This document shows, in pieces, positions 54,298 to 62,247 of a DNA stretch of 64,000 nt. This DNA is from Burkholderiales bacterium (lineage in GTDB: Bacteria > Pseudomonadota > Gammaproteobacteria > Burkholderiales > SG8-39). Location: contig JAOSJV010000001.1 in assembly GCA_027493935.1 (NCBI GenBank), positions 2,650,515 to 2,714,514 of the forward strand, read 5' to 3'. A model generated the notes under the pieces. It worked only from the letters and a program-made list of their open reading frames with translations, had not been told where the DNA came from and made no database searches. Position 1 is the stretch's first letter, and every line of letters starts with the position of its first letter. A program made the position numbers and the translations under genes.

Positions 54298-55524
54298 TCA
54301 AGCTACTGCGGATGCCTCGAGCCTTTGGACTTCACTATGCTGCTCGCGATCTAAGAACGCTCTTGCCATCAGCGCGTTGAACGTGGCCTCAGTCTTCCGC
54401 ATCGCTGCCGCTTGCGCTGCTTCAATTGCCTCCAAGGTGTCCACGTGCCGCTTGAATGCTGTCTGACGGTCCAGCGGTGGTAGCACCACAGGGAATGCAC
54501 TTAACTGCGTCTTGTTGATCGACGCAATTCCGGTTGTCTTCTTGGCTACGCGCAAGAAATACGCCTTGCCATATGCGCTGCACGCCAAGGACCGCAGATA
54601 TTCGGGAACCACCAGCTTCCTGTCGGCGCGAACCTTGAAGACGTGGTTCTGATGTACGCACACATCGATTTCGCCCCGCCAGAGTGCGGCCCGGCCCAAC
54701 TTATCCGGGTCACCCCCCTCCGTCATCAGCAGGTCGCCAGGTTCAATGCGAAGCTTGCCCAGCTCAGCAGGTTTAATGGTGATGACCTTGACTTCGCGTA
54801 GGTCGAGGTGCCCATCCTTCACGTTAGCCACACGCATGTAAGGCAACACGATGCCTTCTCCGGGTGCGAGTCGCCTCCCTTTGGCAATGCCCGATATGAC
54901 CTCCGCCACGTCGCTCAAGGGCACGCGCCGCCACCCCTGGGCATTCGTCGCCGGATTGCCGAACATATCGATGAAGAGTGCGGGGATGATCTCGGTGGCT
55001 TTCCTCTGCGCCTCTCGCCGCAGTCTGACAATTCCCTCCGCGCGGCACAGTAGATCAACGATCCGCCGCTGTTCGCCGGGCGAAGGCAACGGCAATCGTT
55101 GATCCAGCACTTGAGAGTCTGTTACGGCAGGGTACATGGCACCTGCCACGAGGTTCGTCAGGCTGTTAACGAAGCCGTGCGACCTCACATAAAAGAACAA
55201 GTAGTCAGCAAGAACGTCTTGTGTAGCCCGAAGAACGCAGAATCCAGTGCTGGCAATCTGCCCATCTAGCGCTGGAGGTACGAGTGCAACCGCATTCAAG
55301 TTTGGGCGTACGGTGGAGACGAGAACATCCCCTCTTCGTATAAGCTTCCGTGCCCGACTTGGAGCATCAGCGCCCAGAACGGAGCGCGGCCCAACGATCT
55401 CCTTCGTGAGATTGTCGACCGCAGCCACATCCACATACAAGAAGCTCTTTGAGGGAGCGGTCTTTGGGTTATGCGTTCCAGTTGTACGCTCAACCACGTC
55501 GCGTATTGTCACGATCTTTGTCAC
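54298..55524 (-). CDS. hsdS: Type I restriction-modification specificity subunit (HsdS)
   Basis: 408 residues with two target-recognition domains. The first half runs from IVTIRDVVERTTGTHNPKTA to LPLPSPGEQRRIVDLLCRAE; the second from WRRVPLSDVAEVISGIAKGR to FPVVLPPLDRQTAFKRHVDT. The two central helical spacers LCRAEGIVRLRREAQRKATE and DTLEAIEAAQAAAMRKTEAT set the distance between the two half sites. GTG start overlaps the hsdM stop (GTGA). It directs methylation and restriction to a bipartite DNA site. Confidence 0.93.
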   Translation of the reverse strand: MTKIVTIRDVVERTTGTHNPKTAPSKSFLYVDVAAVDNLTKEIVGPRSVLGADAPSRARKLIRRGDVLVSTVRPNLNAVALVPPALDGQIASTGFCVLRATQDVLADYLFFYVRSHGFVNSLTNLVAGAMYPAVTDSQVLDQRLPLPSPGEQRRIVDLLCRAEGIVRLRREAQRKATEIIPALFIDMFGNPATNAQGWRRVPLSDVAEVISGIAKGRRLAPGEGIVLPYMRVANVKDGHLDLREVKVITIKPAELGKLRIEPGDLLMTEGGDPDKLGRAALWRGEIDVCVHQNHVFKVRADRKLVVPEYLRSLACSAYGKAYFLRVAKKTTGIASINKTQLSAFPVVLPPLDRQTAFKRHVDTLEAIEAAQAAAMRKTEATFNALMARAFLDREQHSEVQRLEASAVA

Positions 55525-57143
55525 GCCACCTCATCGAGCGCCGCTCGCAGCGCTTCTAGTTCCTCCACAATCTCTGCCTCAATCGCGGAGAGCTCGTCCA
55601 GCAGTTCCCGCGGGTCCTGATGCTCCACCTGCTGCTGGCTCATGGGGCGATACCGTCCCGCCGACAGGTTGAAGTCGTTCGCCCGCAACGCCGCTTCGTT
55701 GGCGAACCACCACTTGGCCGTCCAGTCGGCCTTCGGATCACGCTTCTCCCATTCCGCCTGGCATTTCCCGCGGTCGCGATAGGCCGCAATCAGGATGGGT
55801 AGATCGTCCTCGGCGATCGGGGTGTCGTGGTTCGCATCCAGCTTGAAGCCGTCGTTGTCGGCATGCAGGAAAAGCACGTCCTCGGTCTTGCCGCCCTTCC
55901 TGAAAATCAGCACGGAAGTCTTGACGCCTGAGTAGGGCTGGAACACGCCGCCCGGCAGGCTCATCACCGCCTCGACCCGGTTGTTCTCTATAAGCTGGCG
56001 GCGCAGCTCCTTGTGCGCGCCGGTCGAGCCGAAGAGCACGCCCTCCGGGACGATCACGCCGCAGCGCCCGCCCGGACGCAGCGAGTCGATCATGTACTTC
56101 AGGAACAGCAGCTCGGTCGCCGTCGTCGTGCCGACCTTCACATCGTCGACTATGCGGTCCTTGTCGACCCGGCCCGCGAACGGTGGATTGGCCAGGGCGA
56201 CGCTATAGCCCTCGTCGGGCAGCCGCAGCGCAGCCTTGCGCTCGGCGTCGAGCGTCGTGGTCAGTACGTTGCGTAGCGCGATGCGGACATTGGGAAGCCC
56301 TCGCAGCGTCAGGTTCATGGTCGCAAGGCGCACCATCTTCGGGTCCACGTCATTCCCGAAAAAGGTCTTGTTCTGCAATGCGGAAACCTGCGCGGTGGAA
56401 AGCTTGTCGCCAAGCCCCCGGCGCTGCACCTTGCCGTCGATCTCGACGTCTTGAACCGCGCCCGCAGAGGAATTCGCGAGGCGGATATGGCTGTAGGCAG
56501 CGACGAGGAACCCGGCTGTGCCTGCTGCCGGGTCATAGACAGTTTCGCCGATCTTCGGGTCGATGATCTCGACGATCGCGCGGATGATGTGCCGAGGGGT
56601 GCGGAACTGCCCGAGCTCGCCCGCCTGCCTGATCTGCTTCAGGACATGCTCGAAAAGATCGCCCTTGCTGTCGGCGTCAGCCCGGTCAAGGCGCAGGCCG
56701 TCCACCAGGGTGACCACCTGCGTGAGTACGGTCGGCTCGTCGATCGAAAGCCGCGCGCCGTGCATGAAATTCACCGCACCGTTCCCGGCAACCTCGGCGA
56801 AGAACGGAAACACTTCATCGCGCACGAACCGCACGAGCGGCTCGCCGGACAGGCCGGAGGCCCAGACCGACCAGCGGAAGCGCTCCTTCGGGATGGTCGT
56901 TTCGCCGTCCTTGAGGGCGTTCAGGGGGTTCTTGAGTATCCAGGTGCCCTTGAAGATGCTGTCGTATTTCTGCTTCGAGACCTTGGCGCGGGTCTCGTTC
57001 TCGGCGTCGATGCCCTCGATCAGATAGAAGAAAAAGAGGAAGGAGAGCTGCTCGGCATTGGTGACAGGGTCCGGATACCCGCCGCCGTAGAGGTAGTCGC
57101 GTATCTGGTCGATCGACCGGCGCATCTCGGGGGTCAGGGGCAT
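55521..57143 (-). CDS. hsdM: Type I restriction-modification methyltransferase subunit (HsdM)
   Basis: 540 residues. N-terminal helical HsdM_N domain (RSIDQIRDYLYGGGYPDPVT). SAM-binding GETVYDPAAGTAGFLVAAY and the adenine-methyltransferase motif SVALANPPFAGRVDK (NPPF). GQFRTPRHIIRAIVEI is typical. It transfers methyl groups to adenine N6 within the HsdS target. Starts 15 bases after hsdR on the minus strand. Confidence 0.95.
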   Translation of the reverse strand: MPLTPEMRRSIDQIRDYLYGGGYPDPVTNAEQLSFLFFFYLIEGIDAENETRAKVSKQKYDSIFKGTWILKNPLNALKDGETTIPKERFRWSVWASGLSGEPLVRFVRDEVFPFFAEVAGNGAVNFMHGARLSIDEPTVLTQVVTLVDGLRLDRADADSKGDLFEHVLKQIRQAGELGQFRTPRHIIRAIVEIIDPKIGETVYDPAAGTAGFLVAAYSHIRLANSSAGAVQDVEIDGKVQRRGLGDKLSTAQVSALQNKTFFGNDVDPKMVRLATMNLTLRGLPNVRIALRNVLTTTLDAERKAALRLPDEGYSVALANPPFAGRVDKDRIVDDVKVGTTTATELLFLKYMIDSLRPGGRCGVIVPEGVLFGSTGAHKELRRQLIENNRVEAVMSLPGGVFQPYSGVKTSVLIFRKGGKTEDVLFLHADNDGFKLDANHDTPIAEDDLPILIAAYRDRGKCQAEWEKRDPKADWTAKWWFANEAALRANDFNLSAGRYRPMSQQQVEHQDPRELLDELSAIEAEIVEELEALRAALDEVA

Positions 57144-57158
57144 TGCTTGCTTCCTTTC

Positions 57159-59309
57159 TTATGATGCTGAAGCGGCCGACCGGTCGCCGGTGCTGCCGCT
57201 GTCCTCCTCTGGGTCCTGAAACACCTCGCCATTGAGCGACTCAAGAAGCCAGTCAAGGGCCTCGGCGCCGCCGAAAACGCGCACGGCTTCGGGCAGCCCG
57301 CCCATCAGGGTGAACGGGTGGAATGCGAAATGCCCGGACGTGAACTCGTCCCAGCTCTCTGCATTGGCGCGGATCTGATTGCCGACGATCCGCAGCCAGC
57401 GCAGCTGGTCGGGCGCCAGGTCATCCTCCCGCGCCAGCAGCCAGGCCTCGAACCGGGCACCGACGGCGGCCTTGATCTGCTCCGAGACTTCGGGGAACAC
57501 CATATTCCCGTTCTCGTCGACGGTGATCCATTCCCGCGTGGTCGGATCGATGTGATCGTCGATGTCTAGGGAAAGCGGCCTGCGGGGCTCGATACGAGGT
57601 CGTCGCGGGGTTTCCTTCATGATGCCGCCCTCACCGCTCTCGTCCTCGTCGCCGTGGTAATCGGTGACGCCGACAAAGTCGAACATCGTGAAGAGCGGCT
57701 TGTTCTTTGCCTTGCGGGTGCCGCGTCCGCGCATCTGTTGGTACAGGATCGCGGAGCGGGTGAAGCGGGCAAAGACCAGATTCACGACCTCTGGGCAGTC
57801 GAAGCCAGTGTCAAGCATGTTCACCGAGACGAGGATCTTCGGGAACTCTTCTTTCTTGAACCGTTTGATCTTGGTCATGCCGTCCACGGTGTCATCCGCG
57901 CCGAGGCCCGACACGACGTAGTCAGCATAGCGCACCGTGGGGGCCGGTTTCCTACCGGCAAAGGCGGTGTCGAGCAGCTGGGCGAGGGTTTCGGCGTGGC
58001 GCTTAGTCACGGCGAAAACGATCGTCTTGCCGAGCAGCGGCTTGCGCACGATGCCCTTGGCGTCGGTATAGCCCTTCTCCAGCACATCGCGGAATTCGCG
58101 GACGATCGCGCGGTTGCGCTCGGGAATCGTGAACTTCCGCTCCAGCGCAGCGGGATCGACGAGGATGCTTGGGTTGGTGCCGAACAACTGCTCGAACTCG
58201 GCGCGGGTTGTCTCATCCATCGCGCTCCAGTCGAGCTCGTCGCGCTTGACCTCGAAACCGCCCTCGGCAGCGGTCTTGACGGTCTTGGCCTTGTAGATCT
58301 GATAGGGGACGAGATAGCCGTCGCGGACGGCGTCCTTGAGCTTGTAGGTGAAGGTCGGCTTGTCGACCTCGAAGAAGCGCAGCGTGTCGCGAATGAAGAG
58401 CTTGTCCTCGTCGTCCCCGAAACTCCCGGGATCGGCAACGCACGGGGTCGCGGTCAGGCCGATCTGGATGCCGTCGAAGTGCTTGAGGACCCCGCTCCAC
58501 TTGCCGTAGATCGAGCGGTGGCATTCATCCGAGATAACGAGATCGAAATAGCCGGAGGAATATTCGCTGTAGATGTTCACCATGCTCTGGAGCGTGGTGA
58601 TGGTGATGCGCTTTTCATCCTGAAACCGGCGACCGGCCCGGAGGACGTAGGCTGGAAAATCAGGCAGGTGCTCGGCGAATGCATCCTCGGTCTGCTTCGC
58701 CAGCGGGATGCGGTCGACCAGGAAGAGTACTCTGGTGATCGCGTTGGCCTCGAAGAGGCGCTTGATGAGCGCGGCCGCGGTCCGGGTCTTGCCGGTGCCG
58801 GTCGCCATTTCGACTAGCAGCTTGCGACGCCCGGCGGCCATCTCCTTGCAGAGCGCGGCGATGCAAGCGATCTGGTAGTCGCGCTCGACGATGTGCCGGT
58901 CGATCGGGATGGAGAGCGGGTCGCGCCTGACTTTGGCGGTGGCGGCCCGGCGCTCGAGGTCGGCCTGCGAGAAGAACGTCTTGACGACCCGGGGGTAGGC
59001 CTCAGCCTGCCACTCCCAGAAGCGGATTTCCGCGCCGTTGGCGAGAAAGACGTACGGGACCTTGAGCTGCTCGGCGTACGCCTTGCCCTGCGCCTCGGCC
59101 TCGGCGGGGTTGGTCGAAGCCTTCTTGGCCTCGATCACGGCGAGCGCCCGGCCATGCCGGTCACAGAGGGCGTAATCGGCTCGCGTGCCGTCGCCCAGCA
59201 CGACCTCATAGCGCACGGCGTTGGGATTCTTGGTGTCCCAACCCTCGTCCCTGAGCTGGGCGTCGATCTGGACGCGGGCGTATGCCTCGTTCGTGCCTGT
59301 CATGGCCAT
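57159..59309 (-). CDS. hsdR: Type I restriction subunit (HsdR)
   Basis: 716 residues. N-terminal PD-(D/E)XK nuclease: YEVVLGDGTRADYALCD and ALAVIEAKKASTNP. SF2 helicase: Walker A LVEMATGTGKTRTAAAL, DECH box LVISDECHRSIYGKW, motif III LTATP, then motifs V-VI in LVSVNMLDTGFDCPEVVNLV and YQQMRGRGTRKAKNK. The C-terminal domain contacts the methyltransferase. It translocates and cuts DNA lacking the cognate methylation. ATG 59309 or 59303 are possible starts. First gene of the leftward hsdRMS operon. Confidence 0.94.
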   Translation of the reverse strand: MAMTGTNEAYARVQIDAQLRDEGWDTKNPNAVRYEVVLGDGTRADYALCDRHGRALAVIEAKKASTNPAEAEAQGKAYAEQLKVPYVFLANGAEIRFWEWQAEAYPRVVKTFFSQADLERRAATAKVRRDPLSIPIDRHIVERDYQIACIAALCKEMAAGRRKLLVEMATGTGKTRTAAALIKRLFEANAITRVLFLVDRIPLAKQTEDAFAEHLPDFPAYVLRAGRRFQDEKRITITTLQSMVNIYSEYSSGYFDLVISDECHRSIYGKWSGVLKHFDGIQIGLTATPCVADPGSFGDDEDKLFIRDTLRFFEVDKPTFTYKLKDAVRDGYLVPYQIYKAKTVKTAAEGGFEVKRDELDWSAMDETTRAEFEQLFGTNPSILVDPAALERKFTIPERNRAIVREFRDVLEKGYTDAKGIVRKPLLGKTIVFAVTKRHAETLAQLLDTAFAGRKPAPTVRYADYVVSGLGADDTVDGMTKIKRFKKEEFPKILVSVNMLDTGFDCPEVVNLVFARFTRSAILYQQMRGRGTRKAKNKPLFTMFDFVGVTDYHGDEDESGEGGIMKETPRRPRIEPRRPLSLDIDDHIDPTTREWITVDENGNMVFPEVSEQIKAAVGARFEAWLLAREDDLAPDQLRWLRIVGNQIRANAESWDEFTSGHFAFHPFTLMGGLPEAVRVFGGAEALDWLLESLNGEVFQDPEEDSGSTGDRSAASAS

Positions 59310-59396
59310 ATCTGAGTAGCGCGGACGGCGCCCGGAAGTCTAGATCTTCCTGCGGCGCGCTGCGAAACGCTCCGCTTTTCCTCGCCGATTCCCTTC

Positions 59397-59804
59397 CTAA
59401 TACTTCGTGCGCACATAGGTACCGACGCGGCCAGGGCACGGATAGCCGCCGGGTTGCTTGTGAGGGTTCAGGGACCCGTCCATCGATTTCCGCTGGAAAG
59501 TCTTGCCGCAAACGGTGCAGCGAAACACATATGTCGGGCCGTTGCCCCACACCGCCGCGGCTCGGCGCCGTTTGGGTGCCGTCCCCGCGTTCCGAAGCGC
59601 CCTGCCCGCGGTAGGTGGCCGCGGCGCCGACTGGCCGACTGGCAGCGGCCCCTCCGGCGTCAGTTCGACGAGGTAACGCGGCGCGAACGACTGCCCGGTG
59701 ACCGAAGCCCCCTGGATGCGGTCCACGCGGTAGGACCGAGGCTCGCCATCGTCGCTGCGGATCGTGTCGCTGATCGGCGTAATGGAGCCGGGGATGGTCG
59801 GCAT
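59397..59804 (-). pseudogene. 3' fragment of a WYL-type protein with zinc ribbon, cut by IS21
   Basis: About 135 residues. EPRSYRVDRIQGASVTGQSF and APRYLVEL look like the end of a WYL-type ligand-binding domain. A C-terminal zinc ribbon YVFRCTVCGKTFQRK followed by NPHKQPGGYPCPGRVG ends the protein. The 5' part is missing because the right end of an IS21 element begins next to 59806. WYL proteins often regulate defence loci, and this one sits directly upstream of hsdRMS, so it may have been its regulator. Confidence 0.55.
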
Positions 59805-59848
59805 ATTGGAGCCAGTTTCGGTGGGGTGAAACGGACATCCCGGCGGGG

Positions 59849-60636
59849 TTAAGAATGCGTGGTTTTGGAGGTGTTGGCAACCTTCATTTTGGTCGTCGCC
59901 GGCGGGAGTTTCGGTGCCCGGTACGAGTCGCCGTCGAGCACCAGACAGTAGGCGTTGTGGCGTAGCCGGTCGAGGGTGGCTGAGGCGAGCAACCGGTTGG
60001 CGGGGAATGCCTGGTCCCATTCGGTGAAGTCGAGGTTGCTGGTCACGATCGTGGCCGCGGTTTCATAGCGCTCGGCGATGAGATCGTGCAGATCCTCGTC
60101 GGCGGGTGGGCGCAGGGCTTGAGGCCGAAATCGTCGATGACCAGGAGCGGAATGCGCGCGAGGCTTGCGAGCTTGCGCTCGTAGCTGCTGGTCGCGCGGG
60201 CGGCGTTCATCGCGGTGACCAGTTGCGCGCAGGTGGTGAACAGCACGTCGACACCTTGGCGGATCGCACAGTGGCCCAACGCCTGCGCGAGGTGCGACTT
60301 GCCAGTGCCGCAGGGGCCGACGATGAGCACCGGGACGTGCTCGTCGAGGTAGCGGCCCGTGGCGAGTTCGTGCACGAGCGCGCGGTTAAGCTGTGGCAGG
60401 CGCTCGAAGTCGAACTGGTCGAGGGTCTTGCTCGCGCGGAAGGCGGCCCGGCGCAGGCGCAGCGCGAACTTCTTCTGTTCGCGTCGCGCGACCTCGTCCT
60501 CGATGAGCAAGGCGAGAAACTCGGTGTAGGCGAGCTTGGCGTCGAGGGCTTGGCGGTTGCGCGCCTCGAGCGAATCGAGGATGCCGGAAAGCCGCAGTTG
60601 CTTGAGGTAGGGGACGAGCTCGGGAACGGGATTCAT
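59849..60636 (-). CDS. istB: IS21-family ATPase helper IstB (frameshifted)
   Basis: About 262 residues after correction. Seen: LVPYLKQLRLSGILDSLEAR, FDFERLPQLNRALVHELATG, Walker A VLIVGPCGTGKSHLAQALGH, Walker B LARIPLLVIDDFGLKP and, in the second frame, IVTSNLDFTEWDQAFPAN. One C is missing in the short run at 60115-60117 (GGG on the plus strand); adding it gives LKPLRPPADEDLHDLIAE. It is a AAA+ ATPase that stimulates the IstA transposase. Encoded just after istA. Confidence 0.87.
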
Positions 60637-60654
60637 GGCTTGGACTCCTTGCAG

Positions 60655-61845
60655 TTAGTGGACAGCGGAGGACGGGACGACGCCGAAGAGGTCTTCGGCG
60701 TCACGGACAAAGCGGGCAGCGCGGGCGTACGGCGTGGTGCTCTCGACGCCGACGAGCGGTTGCTGGTCGAAGCCGCCGGCGAGAATGGTCTTGACGGTGC
60801 GGTAGAAGATGCTGTCGTGCGCGAGCGCGCGGGCGCAGGCCGCTTCCAGTCGCGCGGCTCCGTAGCGCTCGGCCAGCCGCAGCGTGCTCTGCGCGGCGCG
60901 CAGGCGCTCGACGATCCGATCGGCGAGGAGGCGCTCGATGAACTGCGCGCAGGCGGGCCCGATCTTGGTTGCCTGCTGCACGCACCAGTCGCGGTCGTGG
61001 GCGAAGAAGGCTTGCGCATCGGGCGGCAGGTGGTCACGCACGGTGAAGCGTTGGCCGCGCTTGCGCCCACGGGGATGAAGGGCGACCTGGCGATAGTCCT
61101 GATAAATCGCGATCGCGCCGTCGGTCGCGCGCAACCACAACGCCTGGCCGATCAGGGTGAACGGCACCGAATAGAAGCACCAGTCGAACTGGACGTGGCA
61201 GTCGCGGTGCACGCGCCCGCGCGCCCAGGTGCCCAGGTCGGGAGCGATCGCCGGCAGCGGGCGCAGCAGCGCCTTCTCGACGGCGAACAGCGCGAGCGGT
61301 TGCTCGCGCGTGGTGCCGTGGACACGCACACCGGCTTCTTCGAGCACCCAGCGCCGAGCTGAGCGTTCAGGTCGGCGAGATCGCGAAACTCGCGCGTCGG
61401 CAGGAAGTTGCCCTTGACGTAGCCGACCCCGCGTTCCACGACGCCCTTCTTTGCCGGATCCGCTGGCGGACACGGGTCGATCTTGAAACCGTAGCCCTCG
61501 GCGCACTCGGCGTAGGCGCGTTGCACCAGCGGGTCACGCGCGCACGCCTTGGTGATCGCGCACTTGGGGTTGTCGATGATCACTCGTGCGGGAACGGCGG
61601 CGAACCACTCGAAGGCGCGACGGTGACAGCCGAGCCAGGTGGCCACCGTCTGATCCCAGACAAACTCGACGTACTGATGGCGCGAGAAGCACAGCGTCAT
61701 CACGAAGCACCAGGTGCGGCGCACTTCTTCGCGTGCGGGATCGAACAGCATCGGCCCGGCGCCGAAATCAACCTGTGCGGCCTCGCCCGGCTTACATTCC
61801 GCACATCGCCGGACGCATTTGTCCGTAATTTCCGGAGCGCGCACC
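60655..61845 (-). CDS. istA: IS21-family transposase IstA, N-terminally truncated and frameshifted
   Basis: The catalytic core is present: EAAQVDFGAGPMLFDP (first Asp), PARVIIDNPKCAITKA (second Asp) and KKGVVERGVGYVKGNFLP (Glu) of the DDE integrase domain, followed by the C-terminal part HVQFDWCFYSVPFTLIGQAL. The frame changes near 61356, best explained by one lost C (giving NAQLRRWVLEEAGV). The N-terminal helix-turn-helix and start are missing at about 61845, where an IS1634-like element begins. So this IS21 is no longer autonomous. Confidence 0.8.
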
Positions 61846-61849
61846 CGGT

Positions 61850-62222
61850 TCAGTGATCGCGAGGTGCTTCGGCCTCGATGAGGCGCTCGGTTTCTGTCTC
61901 CCAGTCGCGCAGCAGCTTCTTCACCTTGCGGTAGTTGTCGATGGCACGGCGCATGAGCTGCGCCTGCTCGGCAGAGAGCCGGCGACGTACGAGCTTGCCG
62001 CCCTGCATGTGCCCCCCAGTCGTAGTACGGTCCGTGGCGGGCGGCGGGATCCTCGGCGCAGCGGCAGCCGGGTTTGCCGCATCGGCTCAGGTGCTCGTAG
62101 AGCGTGCCCGAGCACAGGTAGTCGGTCTGTCCGATGGCGGTGCGGATCTTCTCGATGCGTTGACGTGATAGCCGCGCCTGCGTGGCGAGGTTGCGTTTTG
62201 GCGTGGTGCTTGACTTGGCCAT
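61850..62222 (-). CDS. DUF6788 accessory protein of an IS (frameshifted)
   Basis: About 123 residues after correction. LSRQRIEKIRTAIGQTDYLC, SGTLYEHLSRCGKPGCRCAE and ARHGPYYDWG carry the C-G-x-x-G-C-x-C cluster and HGPYY motif of DUF6788; then HMQGGKLVRRRLSAEQAQLM in the other frame and an acidic end. One extra C in the run at 62012-62017 breaks it. Such proteins accompany certain DDE transposases; the role is unknown, possibly DNA binding. Divergent from the transposase. Confidence 0.75.
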
Positions 62223-62247
62223 ATCTGTTGGTAATACTATCGGCAGA

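Larger units (their letters stand above)
59806..61845 (-). mobile_element. IS21-family element, interrupted by an IS1634-like element
   Basis: Contains istB and the larger part of istA in the usual order. The right end lies near 59806-59840, where GCCAGTTTCGG and GGGTGAAACGG blocks occur, typical of IS21 ends. The left end and the istA N-terminus are missing in the window because another element begins at about 61850. The limits are approximate. Confidence 0.75.
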
